Position numbers and translations under genes: made by a program. From NCBI RefSeq assembly GCF_047807365.1, contig NZ_JBLOUI010000003.1, forward strand, positions 59,084 to 123,083: DNA of 64,000 nt, read 5' to 3'. Below, one piece after another: positions 43,078 to 52,312 of this stretch. Below the pieces are notes generated by a model. That model saw only the letters and a program-made list of their open reading frames with translations. It had not been told where the DNA came from and ran no database searches. This DNA comes from Peptacetobacter sp900539645 (lineage in GTDB: Bacteria > Bacillota > Clostridia > Peptostreptococcales > Peptostreptococcaceae). How positions within the stretch are numbered: position 1 is the stretch's first letter; each line of letters begins with the position of its first letter.

Positions 43078-43908
43078 ATGAATAAAGGATTAATAGCAAT
43101 AATGACTTTATTAGGTGTAGGAGTATTATTAGCACCTAGTTGCACAACAATAGTACCAGCAGGTCATGTTGGTGCAGTTTATGATAAATTAGAGCATGGC
43201 GTTCAGGATGAAGTTTTAACAGAAGGATTCCATATAAAAAGTCCTTTTGAAAAAGTTAAAGACTTCCCTATAAGTATAGAAACAATATATATGTCTAAAG
43301 ATGATAGAGAAGGCTCTGAAGATGACGAATCTATAAATATAGCTTGTAAAGATGGAAGTGTAAATGCAGATTTAACATTTAGTTATAGATATGAAGCTGA
43401 TAAAGTTCCTGATTTACAGAGAAAATATAGAGGTAGAGATGGTAATGAAATAGTTGATACTGTTCTTAGAGGTCAGTTAAGAACTTGGGTATCTGAGGTT
43501 ACTAAAAACTATACAACTATAGAAGTATATATGGATAAGAGGGAAGAAGTAAACTCTAAATTAGTTGATTACTTCAATAAACGTGGAGAAAAATACGGAA
43601 TAAGATTTGAAAATGTTTCTTTAGCAGAAGCTAGAGTTACTAAAGAAGTGCAGTTAGCTATGGAAAAAAGACAGAAAATATCTCAAGAATTAGAACAGCA
43701 GAAAATGAATCTTAAAAAAGCTGAAATAGCTAAAGAAGAAGAAAAACTTAAACAAGAAAGAGCATTAATAAAAGCACAGGGTGAACGTAAAGCTAATGAA
43801 GAAAAAGCTAAAGGTTTAACTGAAACAGTATTAAAAGAAAAAGCTATAGAAAAATGGGATGGTAAATTACCACAATCAACAAATGGTGGAACATTATTAA
43901 TAAAATAA
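43078..43908 (+). CDS. SPFH/prohibitin-family lipoprotein
   Basis: A 276-residue protein; ATG at 43078 after GAAGGAG. A signal peptide with lipobox-like LLAPSC (Cys about residue 22) anchors it outside the membrane. The SPFH domain follows (VPAGHVGAVYDKL...GFHIKSPFEKVKDFPISIETIY), then a long charged coiled coil (TKEVQLAMEKRQKISQELEQ...KAQGERKANEEKAKG), exactly the prohibitin layout. Phage-borne SPFH proteins are known but their role is unclear; membrane remodelling or exclusion is a guess. Confidence 0.82.
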   Translation: MNKGLIAIMTLLGVGVLLAPSCTTIVPAGHVGAVYDKLEHGVQDEVLTEGFHIKSPFEKVKDFPISIETIYMSKDDREGSEDDESINIACKDGSVNADLTFSYRYEADKVPDLQRKYRGRDGNEIVDTVLRGQLRTWVSEVTKNYTTIEVYMDKREEVNSKLVDYFNKRGEKYGIRFENVSLAEARVTKEVQLAMEKRQKISQELEQQKMNLKKAEIAKEEEKLKQERALIKAQGERKANEEKAKGLTETVLKEKAIEKWDGKLPQSTNGGTLLIK

Positions 43909-43933
43909 TTAAAAATGAGAGGTGAACACTAAA

Positions 43934-44095
43934 ATGGTTGCAACAGTTATGAATATATGTTTATCAATATTAATGGTAACAATAACATTATATATATGTT
44001 TCATATTGATAAAGAGTTTAAATATAAAAATAAAGAAGGATAAAACGGAGGAAAATAGAGTTGGAAAACGTGGAAATAAAAGTAATGAAAGTTAG
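43934..44095 (+). CDS. Small single-pass membrane protein
   Basis: A 53-residue protein with GAGGTGA before its ATG. One transmembrane helix (MNICLSILMVTITLYICFILI) followed by a basic cytoplasmic tail. It overlaps the dUTPase start by 35 bp in another frame. It could partner with the neighbouring SPFH lipoprotein. Confidence 0.5.
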   Translation: MVATVMNICLSILMVTITLYICFILIKSLNIKIKKDKTEENRVGKRGNKSNES

Positions 44096-44561
44096 CGAGG
44101 ATGCAATACTTCCTTGCTATGCTCATTCTACGGATAGTGGATTTGATTTATATACAAGTGAAGATTATGTAATAAGTGCAAAAGGTACAGGTGCTATACC
44201 TACAGGTTTAAAATTTGAATTACCGAAAGGTTATGGAATTATGGTTCGACCTAGAAGTGGGAATACATTAAAAGGAGTTATAGGTACGTTTGAGCCAATA
44301 GTAGATGAATTTTGTCTTCTAATAGATGAAAACAAACATAAAATGGATATAAAAGTACAGATAGGAACTATAGATGAAAATTATAGAGGTGAAGTTAAAA
44401 TACTTACAACTAATAATGAATTACATCCTGTATGTGTTCCAAAAGGTACTAAATTAGCTCAAGGGGTTATAGAAAAAATACCTAAAGCTAATTTTATAGA
44501 AGTAAATGAATTAAGTACTACCGATAGGGGCGAAGGAGGATTTGGGAGTACAGATTGTTAG
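44061..44561 (+). CDS. dut: dUTPase with insertion between motifs II and III
   Basis: A 166-residue trimeric-type dUTPase starting with TTG after CGGAGG. Motif I DSGFDL (25-30), II RPRSG (63-67), III GTIDENYRGEV (102-112), V RGEGGFGST (156-164). It hydrolyses dUTP to dUMP, feeding ThyX. About 20 extra residues separate motifs II and III (GTFEPIVDEFCLLIDENKHK), a position where some staphylococcal phage enzymes carry a regulatory insert. Confidence 0.9.
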   Translation: MENVEIKVMKVSEDAILPCYAHSTDSGFDLYTSEDYVISAKGTGAIPTGLKFELPKGYGIMVRPRSGNTLKGVIGTFEPIVDEFCLLIDENKHKMDIKVQIGTIDENYRGEVKILTTNNELHPVCVPKGTKLAQGVIEKIPKANFIEVNELSTTDRGEGGFGSTDC

Positions 44562-44571
44562 GAGTGGTTAA

Positions 44572-46128
44572 ATGTTTGTATCAGGAATACAAGAAAAGTA
44601 CGATGAAAAATTACTTGAAAATAGAATGGTAGTAGAATCTTCTGTTATAGGTACAATTTATAAAGACTTTTTATTATTAAATGATTATGATTTAAAAGTT
44701 GAAGATTTTAAAACTACAGAAGGTAGATTTTTATTTAGTATGGCAAATAAATTAAATGAATCAAATATCAGTACTCTCACAGAATTTGATTTAATGAATA
44801 ATTTTACTAAAGAACAACAAAATAAATTTAATGAATTAGGTGGATTTGAATTAATAAATTCTATGCAAAATAACTTGTCAATAGATAATGCGACAAAATA
44901 TATAGATGATTTATATAAGGAAAATGCAATACTTCAATTAGTAGATGGTGGGTTTGATTTATTCAAAGAAGTCAATTTTAATGGAAAAAATGTTATTCCT
45001 TTTTATAAGTTTAAAAAATATGATTCGCAACAAGTTAAAGATTTCTATGATGATTATGTAAATCAAATTAGAACTTTAGATTTAAACAAAGGTATAGAAG
45101 AAGAAATGTTATCTATATCAGATGATTTTATAGATAGTTGTTTATCAGGAGAAGAATTAGGAACATTATTTAATGTTGCAGGTGAAGATGTCAATGGAAA
45201 TGAAATATATGCTTTTCCTAAAATATCTAATGAAACAGGTGGATTTTTACACGGTTCTCTATCAATGTTAGCCGGTTATTCAAGTGTAGGTAAATCTACT
45301 TTAATTATACCAATAGTTATGGCTTTAATTCATAGAGGAGAAAAAGTATGTATTATTTCTAATGAACAGAAAATCAATCCTTTTCAAATGAATTTTTTAA
45401 TGTGGATATTAACTAATAAATTAAAATATTATCACGTTACTAAAAAGAAAATGAGAGTTGGTGCTGGTGCATTAAATGATGAAGATATACGAATGATAAA
45501 AGAAGCTCAAAAAATATTTAATGAAGAATATAAAGATAAAATATATTTTGTTTCAATTCCTAGTACAAATATGAAACTTGCTAAAACTAAATTTAGAGAA
45601 TATTGTCTTAGAAAAGGTTGTGGAGTGTTTATATACGATACATTTAAAATAGATTTTAATAGTGGCGATAAGGATAACTTTTGGATGTCACTTATAAGAG
45701 ATTCAAGAGAATTATTTGAACTTGCTAAAAAATATGATGCTATAGGATTTGCAACTATACAATGTGCGAATAATACTTTAGGACAATTATTCTTAGATTC
45801 TTCTGTATTATCTAATTCTAAACAGGTTAAAGAAATTTTAGAAAATTTATATATAGTTAGGGATTTATATGCAGAAGAAATGGATAAAACATCAAGATAT
45901 TATTGTAAACCTTATATAAATAAAGACAAAGGGAATGGTGTTTGGGAAAGAGAAGAAGTTAAGTTAGATGAAAAGAAAAGTTATAAAGTGTTATTTTTAG
46001 ACAAAGTTAGGTCAGGCAAGAATTCTACAGCAGGTAATTATGCTATTATATTAGAATTTTATGGTGATACTGGGGCAATAAGAGAACTTTGTTATTGTAT
46101 GCCGAAAAGAGCGAAATTAGGTATGTAA
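44572..46128 (+). CDS. DnaB-type replicative helicase
   Basis: A 518-residue protein. An N-terminal helical domain (residues 10-115, VESSVIGTIYKDFLLL) precedes a RecA-like core with Walker A GYSSVGKST (235-243), SNEQ (about 260) and Walker B FIYDTF (about 350). It unwinds DNA at the phage fork and works with the primase encoded immediately downstream. Family-typical length for DnaB-like phage helicases. Confidence 0.88.
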   Translation: MFVSGIQEKYDEKLLENRMVVESSVIGTIYKDFLLLNDYDLKVEDFKTTEGRFLFSMANKLNESNISTLTEFDLMNNFTKEQQNKFNELGGFELINSMQNNLSIDNATKYIDDLYKENAILQLVDGGFDLFKEVNFNGKNVIPFYKFKKYDSQQVKDFYDDYVNQIRTLDLNKGIEEEMLSISDDFIDSCLSGEELGTLFNVAGEDVNGNEIYAFPKISNETGGFLHGSLSMLAGYSSVGKSTLIIPIVMALIHRGEKVCIISNEQKINPFQMNFLMWILTNKLKYYHVTKKKMRVGAGALNDEDIRMIKEAQKIFNEEYKDKIYFVSIPSTNMKLAKTKFREYCLRKGCGVFIYDTFKIDFNSGDKDNFWMSLIRDSRELFELAKKYDAIGFATIQCANNTLGQLFLDSSVLSNSKQVKEILENLYIVRDLYAEEMDKTSRYYCKPYINKDKGNGVWEREEVKLDEKKSYKVLFLDKVRSGKNSTAGNYAIILEFYGDTGAIRELCYCMPKRAKLGM

Positions 46129-46129
46129 T

Positions 46130-47134
46130 ATGAGAAAGTTAAAAGAAACTATGTTATTGGGGGATAATGTAGAACGTGTTTTAGAATATTTTAATTATTA
46201 TAAAATAAAAAGAGTGTCTAAAAACGAAGTAAGATGTGCTATAGATTCAGATGGTAACCCAACAGCGATAAGAATTAAATTAAATGAAAATTTATCTTCT
46301 ACAGATTTTGTTAGAAATATAAACGGAGATATAATCACATTGATAATGTCTAATAGGAATTTAAAGTTTAAAGAGGTTATCAATGGAATAAAAGAAGTAT
46401 TAGGTTTGTCTGATTTTCAATACCATAAATCTGACGTAACGTTTTTAACTATATTTAAAAGTATAGATAAAAAAAAAGAGATATCTAAAAAAATAGAATT
46501 AGATGTATATCCTGAGCAAATATTAGATGATTACTCTAAACAATGGAATATGAAATTTTTGAATGATAATATATCAATCGATGTTCAAAAGGAATTTGGA
46601 ATAGGATTTGATGATGAAACGCAAAGAATAACAATTCCGTGGAGAGATTTTGAGGGTGAAATATGTGGAATAATGGGTAGAAGTAACATAGATAATGTTG
46701 AAAATAAATATTTACCCATTATTCCTTTTAAAAAAAGTGGTACTTTATATGGTTTCTCTGAAAATTATTTAGAATTATGTGATAATAACATATTTATTGG
46801 AGAATCAGAAAAATTTGTACTTCAATTAAAAACAATGGGTTATTCTAATGCTGTTGCATTAGGTGGCGATTCTCTTTCAGATGTACAAATAGAAGAATTA
46901 CTAACTCTTAATCCTAAAAATTTAATTTTCTGTTATGATGAAGGATTAAATCCTAAAGTTATAAATAGTAATTTTGAAAAAATAAAAAGACATCTAGCAT
47001 TTAAAAATATAGGAATATATTTGATATATGATAAAAACAATAAATATTTAAAGAATAAATGTTCTCCTAGCGATTTAGGAAAAGAAATATGGGAGAAGGT
47101 GAAAAGAGAATGTGTTCTGAAAATAAAAATATAA
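46130..47134 (+). CDS. DnaG-like primase
   Basis: A 334-residue protein one base after the helicase stop. The TOPRIM domain is seen as NIFIGESEKFVLQLKTMGYSNAVALGGDSLSDVQ...LIFCYDEG (residues about 220-275). The N-terminus keeps the CHC2-like fold outline but lacks the zinc ligands. It synthesises primers for the phage replisome. Confidence 0.82.
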   Translation: MRKLKETMLLGDNVERVLEYFNYYKIKRVSKNEVRCAIDSDGNPTAIRIKLNENLSSTDFVRNINGDIITLIMSNRNLKFKEVINGIKEVLGLSDFQYHKSDVTFLTIFKSIDKKKEISKKIELDVYPEQILDDYSKQWNMKFLNDNISIDVQKEFGIGFDDETQRITIPWRDFEGEICGIMGRSNIDNVENKYLPIIPFKKSGTLYGFSENYLELCDNNIFIGESEKFVLQLKTMGYSNAVALGGDSLSDVQIEELLTLNPKNLIFCYDEGLNPKVINSNFEKIKRHLAFKNIGIYLIYDKNNKYLKNKCSPSDLGKEIWEKVKRECVLKIKI

Positions 47135-47334
47135 GAAAAATAGTAGTAAACAATAAAAATGGCTCTAAGATAGAAAAAGAATTTAAAGATAATAAGAGTG
47201 TTAATGAATATTGGCACTCTTTGATTATAGACTTAGATGATGTTGATACAATAGACTTTTTTACAAAAATTAATGGGGTCTATGTAAAAAAGGGAAAATA
47301 TATTAAGAAAAAAGATTTAATGAAATTTTTATAA
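47110..47334 (+). CDS. Hypothetical protein
   Basis: A 74-residue basic protein; ATG at 47110 after GAGAAGGTGAAAAG, overlapping the primase C-terminus by 25 bp. No family recognised. Confidence 0.5.
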   Translation: MCSENKNIRKIVVNNKNGSKIEKEFKDNKSVNEYWHSLIIDLDDVDTIDFFTKINGVYVKKGKYIKKKDLMKFL

Positions 47335-47349
47335 AAAGGAGTGCTTAAT

Positions 47350-47757
47350 ATGACTAATAAAGAGTTATTAGAAAAAATAGTAGAATCAGATGAATATTTT
47401 GATTCTATTTTAGAAAATGCAAAAGGTGGGAAATTATATGCTATACATAGTATTTGTCGGAAATATGAAATGGAAGATAAAGAATTGTTAGAAAGATTCT
47501 ATGAAATAATAAATCTTGATGGTAAAGAATACTTATTAGAATTTATTGCTGATACGGATACTGTAGAAGTTTGTAAAAATCTTCGTAAATATGAAAATAT
47601 ATATGCTTTATATGATAACTCTGGAGCAATAATAATGTATTTTGCAGAAGATGTTTATATAGAAGATGATTTAGTAACAGATATAGATATAGAAGAATTA
47701 GAGGACTTATTTAAACTTAATTTAAGAGAAGTAGAGTTAGGCTTTAAATTTATGTAA
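47350..47757 (+). CDS. Hypothetical acidic protein of a local NKELIEKI family
   Basis: A 135-residue protein; ATG at 47350 after AAAGGAG. It begins MTNKELLEKIVES, a start shared with the next two genes. The middle has strands ALYDNSGAIIMYFAEDVYIED, equivalent to the IxYIGRxV strand of its neighbours. A tandem family of unknown function. Confidence 0.55.
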   Translation: MTNKELLEKIVESDEYFDSILENAKGGKLYAIHSICRKYEMEDKELLERFYEIINLDGKEYLLEFIADTDTVEVCKNLRKYENIYALYDNSGAIIMYFAEDVYIEDDLVTDIDIEELEDLFKLNLREVELGFKFM

Positions 47758-47767
47758 GGTGATAAAT

Positions 47768-48181
47768 ATGAATAATAAAGAATTAATAGAAAAAATTGAA
47801 GAAATGGATTCTAATAAATATATTATGTTAGAAAATTTAGTCGAAGAAACTAATGAATATTATTTTAATTTAAAAAATAATAAAATAGAACATCAATTGC
47901 AACCAAGTATTTCTATAAAAATAAATGATGAAAAGTATGCAATATTTTATATAGGTAATACAGAAGAAAAGGTTGATTGTAAAAAAAATAAATATATGGA
48001 AATTTTTAAAATATATAAAAATAATGGTTATACTATTGATTTTATGTCTAATTTTGTAGCTTATGCAGGAAGAGATGTTTATAAGTGGAAAAACTATTCA
48101 GGAGTTTTATATTGTCAACTTGAAGAAGTTGAAAGAATAGAAAATATTTATAATGGTTGGAGGTATAAAGATGAAAAATAA
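47768..48181 (+). CDS. Hypothetical protein, NKELIEKI family
   Basis: A 137-residue protein; ATG at 47768 after AAGGTGAT. N-terminus MNNKELIEKIEEM, middle strand FVAYAGRDVYKW, C-terminal LEEVERIENIYNGW. Paralogue of its neighbours by layout rather than strong identity. Confidence 0.55.
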   Translation: MNNKELIEKIEEMDSNKYIMLENLVEETNEYYFNLKNNKIEHQLQPSISIKINDEKYAIFYIGNTEEKVDCKKNKYMEIFKIYKNNGYTIDFMSNFVAYAGRDVYKWKNYSGVLYCQLEEVERIENIYNGWRYKDEK

Positions 48182-48557
48182 AGAATTGATATTTGAGATA
48201 GGAGAATTAAATTCTATTGATGAAATTGATTTGAATGAATTAGTAGATATAGCTAGTTATTCAAATAAAGATGAATATGAAGCTGTAGTTTTTGATGGAA
48301 TAGAGTATAGAGTATTTTTTGAAACAGAAGTTTATGAAAATACTCTAGAAGTTGATTATAGAATATCTACTGAAATTTTTAGAGTTGAAAATATGAAAAA
48401 AGAAATAATATGTTATATTGGTAGAAATGTTGAAAATAGATATATATCTTGCGAAGAATGTTACGAAAGAGAATATTTAGACCTAAGAGAAATTAAACCA
48501 TTATACAAAGTAGTTCAAGAATGGAGATTTGCAGATGAATATGGAAGAACTAAATAA
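48171..48557 (+). CDS. Hypothetical protein, NKELIEKI family
   Basis: A 128-residue protein; ATG at 48171 after TTGGAGG. N-terminus MKNKELIFEIGEL, middle ICYIGRNVENRY, C-terminal YKVVQEWRFADEYG. Overlaps the previous gene by 11 bp. Confidence 0.55.
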   Translation: MKNKELIFEIGELNSIDEIDLNELVDIASYSNKDEYEAVVFDGIEYRVFFETEVYENTLEVDYRISTEIFRVENMKKEIICYIGRNVENRYISCEECYEREYLDLREIKPLYKVVQEWRFADEYGRTK

Positions 48558-48825
48558 GGTTGTTATGTTATTAAACGAAGGTGACAAATATATAGATAAA
48601 GATTTAACCTTTGAAAATTTTAAAGAAAGGTAATACAACATATCTTTCCTTGAAGAATTTCAGAAATCTTGTAACGGAGAAAGTATTTGTGAATTTTTAG
48701 AGATATATGAAGTGTTTAAAGGTTTTAATGTTATTGGATACATAGGTAGAAAAGTTATAAGAACTAACTCAGAAGTCATATTTGCAATAAAATTTAAAAA
48801 GCAAAAGAAAATTAAAAAATTGTAA
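48541..48825 (+). pseudogene. Decayed fourth member of the NKELIEKI family
   Basis: An open frame of 95 codons from ATG 48541 is broken by a single in-frame TAA after codon 30 (...ENFKER, stop). Reading through gives FLEEFQKSCNGESICEFLEI and VIGYIGRKVIRTNSEV, matching the IxYIGRxV strand of the intact paralogues. A further N-terminal scrap (MTNKLIKIIEKS) follows at 48846. One point mutation would restore the gene. Confidence 0.6.
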
Positions 48826-48845
48826 TTGATTAGAGTTTAGAAAAT

Positions 48846-48960
48846 GACGAATAAATTAATAAAAATTATAGAAAAAAGTTAGATAATGATAGTTTAGATG
48901 AATATAGAGATTAGTTGAAAATTGTAAAACTTTATATAGAACAAAATTATCCATTATTTT
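48846..48960 (+). pseudogene. Fragment of another NKELIEKI-family gene
   Basis: ATG at 48846 opens MTNKLIKIIEKS and stops. A second frame continues LDNDSLDEYRD...LKIVKLYIEQNYPLF with further stops. It looks like a short, frameshifted relic. Confidence 0.4.
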
Positions 48961-49003
48961 AGTTGATACTTGATTTTTAAAATATAGATGAAAGGGTGAT
49001 AAA

Positions 49004-49718
49004 TTGCATTATTTTGGTGGGGAAAAGTAGATTAAGTAAAGACATTACAAATGTACTTAATTCTAATTTAAAAGAAGAACAAACATTTGTTGATTTATTT
49101 TGTGGTAGTTGTAATATTATAGAAAAAATAGAGCCAAATAGAATAAGAATCGCAAATGATAAACATAAATATCTTATAGAAATGTGGAAAGCTTTACAAA
49201 ATGGTTGGATTCCACCTAATGATATAAGTGAAGAAGAATATAAATATATAAGAGAAAATAAGAATGAAAATATGGCTTTAACAAGTTTTGTTGGATTTGG
49301 ATGTTCATATTCCGGTAAATGGTTCGGTGGATATGCTAGAGATGGTAAGGGTAAGAGAAACTATGCTGATGAAGCTAAGAGAGGTATAGAAAAGAAATTA
49401 GACAATTTACATTTAGTTAAATTTGAAAATAAAGATTATAAAGATGTTGAAATTCCGTTGGGAAGTCTTGTATATTGTGATATACCATACGAAAAGAAAT
49501 TAGGATATTGCAAAAAAGAGGTTGGGGAATTTAATCACGATGAATTTTATAAATGGGTTGACGATAACAAGAATAAATATGATTTTTATATAAGTGAATA
49601 TAAAGAAAATATTAGAGAAGGATTTGAAATTATTTGGGAAAAGGAGTCTAAAACCGGTGTAAAAAGAAATGGGAAAAATATTGATACTATAGAAGTATTG
49701 ATAAAACCAATTATATAA
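49004..49718 (+). pseudogene. Dam-type adenine methyltransferase, frameshifted near the start
   Basis: TTG at 49004 follows AAAGGGTGAT at proper spacing and opens HYFGG, the canonical start of D12-class Dam enzymes, but reaches TAG after GEK. The +1 frame supplies the expected continuation GKSRLSKDI. Removing one G from GGGG (49019-49022) gives a clean 237-residue protein. Motif I reads VDLFCGSCNI and the catalytic motif is CDIPY (DPPY variant). The frameshift could be phase variation, decay or a sequencing error. A GTG at 48996 opens the main frame but lies within the ribosome binding site and lacks the HYFGG start. Confidence 0.75.
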
Positions 49719-49743
49719 ATTAATAATTTTATGAGGTGATTTT

Positions 49744-49827
49744 ATGAAATATAAATTTGTTGGAATTATGAGTTTTATAGCATTTATAATTCTATTTATA
49801 TTATATTTAATATCAATTTATAGATAA
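49744..49827 (+). CDS. 27-residue transmembrane peptide
   Basis: ATG after GAGGTGAT. The peptide is almost entirely one hydrophobic helix (FVGIMSFIAFIILFILYLISI) and is followed by a terminator. Role unknown. Confidence 0.45.
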   Translation: MKYKFVGIMSFIAFIILFILYLISIYR

Positions 49828-49835
49828 TTAAATTT

Positions 49836-49868
49836 AGGGTTATACTTAATTGTATAACTCTTTTTTTA
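49836..49868 (+). terminator. Terminator
   Basis: AGGGTTATAC pairs with GTATAACTCT, followed by seven T. Confidence 0.85.
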
Positions 49869-49871
49869 TAC

Positions 49872-49900
49872 TTGATACTCTATTTTGAATATGATATAAT
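49872..49900 (+). promoter_or_regulatory. Promoter (TTGATAC family)
   Basis: TTGATA, 17-bp spacer CTCTATTTTGAATATGA, TATAAT. It drives the nuclease-polymerase operon; a second TTGATAC element without -10 follows at 49935. Confidence 0.9.
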
Positions 49901-49973
49901 ATAAATATAGATTTAAAAAAAGTATCTGCAACCGTTGATACTCAATTCTTAAAATTTAAAAGGTGGTGTATGA

Positions 49974-50759
49974 ATGAATAAAGAAAAATTTTCATTTTCT
50001 AAATTAGATACATTTAATACTTGCCCTAGAAGTTATTATTTAACTTACATTAAAAAAGTAGAAAGGGAAGAAAATGTATATGGTTTTTTAGGAAGTTCTT
50101 TCCATGATTGTTTAGAAAAATTACAGAAAAAAGAAATAACAATAAAAGAAGCAAAAGATAAATTTTTAAATGATATTTCTACTACTGAAATATTTGAAAT
50201 GGAATTTCCTACAGAAAAATCTAAAAAAAAATATATAGAATGTCTTATGGCTTATCTTGATAACTACGAAAGATTACCTATAGATAATTTTGAAACAGAG
50301 GAATATTTTGAATTTGAAATCGAAGGAGTTATTATGAGGGGTTATATAGATTTATATTTTATAAAAGATAATAATATCTATGTACTAGATTATAAGACTT
50401 CTTCTAAATTTAGTAAAAATGATTTAGAGAAAAAAGAAAAACAGTTAATACTCTATGGTATGTATTTACAAGAGAAATATCCTGATAAAAATATAGTTTA
50501 TCTTGGATTTGATATGTGCAAATATTTTGTTAATAAAAGAGGAACTTTAAAAACTAGAGATACACAAGAAGAATCTTATGGTAATGCTTATGTTGAAGTA
50601 AAGTTTACTGAAGAAAAAAAAGAAGAATTAGTAGATTACATAGACTTGATAGTTAAACATATAGATATTTGTGATAAAGAGGATATAAGATGTTGGAGTA
50701 AAAATATAAATAAATTCTTCTGTGATAATCTTTGTAGTGTAAAAAAATATTGTAATTAG
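49974..50759 (+). CDS. RecB/Cas4-like PD-(D/E)XK nuclease
   Basis: A 261-residue protein. The first Cys is in NTCPRSYYLTYIKKV (residue about 16), the nuclease core is IYVLDYKTSS (D...xK around 135) with upstream FLGSSFHDCLE, and three clustered Cys close the protein (FCDNLCSVKKYC), together making a 4Fe-4S site as in Cas4/AddB-type exonucleases. Recombination or host DNA degradation role. Directly upstream of the polymerase gene. Confidence 0.85.
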   Translation: MNKEKFSFSKLDTFNTCPRSYYLTYIKKVEREENVYGFLGSSFHDCLEKLQKKEITIKEAKDKFLNDISTTEIFEMEFPTEKSKKKYIECLMAYLDNYERLPIDNFETEEYFEFEIEGVIMRGYIDLYFIKDNNIYVLDYKTSSKFSKNDLEKKEKQLILYGMYLQEKYPDKNIVYLGFDMCKYFVNKRGTLKTRDTQEESYGNAYVEVKFTEEKKEELVDYIDLIVKHIDICDKEDIRCWSKNINKFFCDNLCSVKKYCN

Positions 50760-50770
50760 GAGATATAAAA

Positions 50771-51091
50771 ATGAATGAAATTATTAGAAAAATTAAAGAA
50801 ATATTTTTAAATATAACAAATAAAGATGAATTATCAGAATGTGAACTACTTTTAATTTCAGATAAATTAAATTCATTAATCAAAGAAATTGAAAATTTAA
50901 CAAAAATAAATGAAATAGAGGAAATAAAAAGAATAATTATCGATTATTGTTATGACTTAGAAGAACCTTGTAATAACTGTGTAATTTCAAAAATATGCAA
51001 TAGACGTGATACATTTCCGGTATATCGTTGGACTAGAGATGATATAAAAGAAGCATATAAACTTATAAAAATAAATGAATATAAAGGATAG
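50771..51091 (+). CDS. Stand-alone Cys module protein
   Basis: A 106-residue protein with AGGAG before its ATG. Helical N-terminus, then YCYDLEEPCNNCVISKICNRR...YRWTRDDIKEAYKLIK, the same Cys module that ends the Tad2-like proteins at 31597 and 31996. Probably zinc-binding. Confidence 0.55.
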   Translation: MNEIIRKIKEIFLNITNKDELSECELLLISDKLNSLIKEIENLTKINEIEEIKRIIIDYCYDLEEPCNNCVISKICNRRDTFPVYRWTRDDIKEAYKLIKINEYKG

Positions 51092-51100
51092 GAGATAATT

Positions 51101-52312
51101 ATGGAATATATAAATTATCATAAACACTCTTGTTACTCAAATATAAGAACACCTGATTCAGCTGAAAAAATAATAGATTATATAAATAGAGCGAAAGAAT
51201 TAAATTCTAATATATATTCTACTGTCGAACATGGATTTCAAGGGAATATATTTGATGTAATAAGTTTATGCGAAGAAAATAATATGAACTATATATTTGG
51301 TGTGGAAATGTATTATGTACCAAGTTATGACGAAAATTTAGAAGGTAAAAAAGATAAAAGTAACAATCATATAATTGTTATAGCTAAGAATAATGAAGGA
51401 TTTAAACAAATAAATAAAGCATTGTCTATAGCTAATACAGATGGTTATTATTATAAACCTAGAATAAATGATGATATATTATTCAATCTTTTCAAACCTA
51501 ATGATGTAATTATAACTACTGCGTGTATTGCAGGAATAGGTGCTAGAAAAGATTATAAAGAATTAATATCTAAATTAAAGGATAGATTTGGTAAAGACTT
51601 ATATCTTGAAGTGCAAAGTCATAATCATATTGCTCAGATAAATCACAATAAGAGAATGGTTAAATTAGCTAAAGAATATGATATAGAATTAATTCATGCT
51701 AATGATTCACATTATATAGATGAAGAAGGAGAAAAGTATAGAGATATATTTTTAAAAGGTAAAGAGATGTTTTATGGAGATGAAAATAGTTTTCAATTAG
51801 ATTATCCATCTTCAGAAGAAATATTAGATAGATATAAAATTCAAGGTGTATTAACCAAAGAAGAATCTCTTAGAGCCTTAAATAATACGCTAGTATTTAA
51901 AGAATGTATTAATGTAGCAAATATAGATAAAAAAATAAAATTACCTTCTGTTTCAGATAATCCTACTCAGGAACTGAAGAATATAATAAATAAAGAGTTT
52001 AGAAATAAAGGTTTTGATAAATATCCAAAAGATAAAAGACAAATTTTATTGAAAGCCGTAAGAGAGGAAATGCAGACTATTACAGATACAAAAATGGAAA
52101 ATTACTTTATAATGGACTATAAAATCTGTAAATTGGCTCAAGAAAAATATGGAGGACTACTTACTAGGACGGGTAGAGGTAGTGCAGTTAGTTTCTTAAT
52201 AAATCATCTACTTGGTCTTACTGAAATTAATAGAGTATTTGCACCTGTAACATTATATCCTTCTCGATTTATGAGTGCTGAGAGAATACTGAAAGCTAAT
52301 AGTTTACCCGAT
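51101..52312 (+). CDS. DNA polymerase III alpha subunit, exon 1
   Basis: 404 codons. The N-terminal PHP domain shows HKHSCYS (7-13) and YSTVEHG; the palm begins near residue 325 with LLTRTGRGSAVSF. The frame ends ...ILKANSLPD and hits TAA at the intron start. Joining 52312 to 52729 gives LPD-IDLNTSD, restoring the catalytic PDxD motif of C-family polymerases. It is the phage replicative polymerase, smaller than the bacterial enzyme. Confidence 0.88.
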
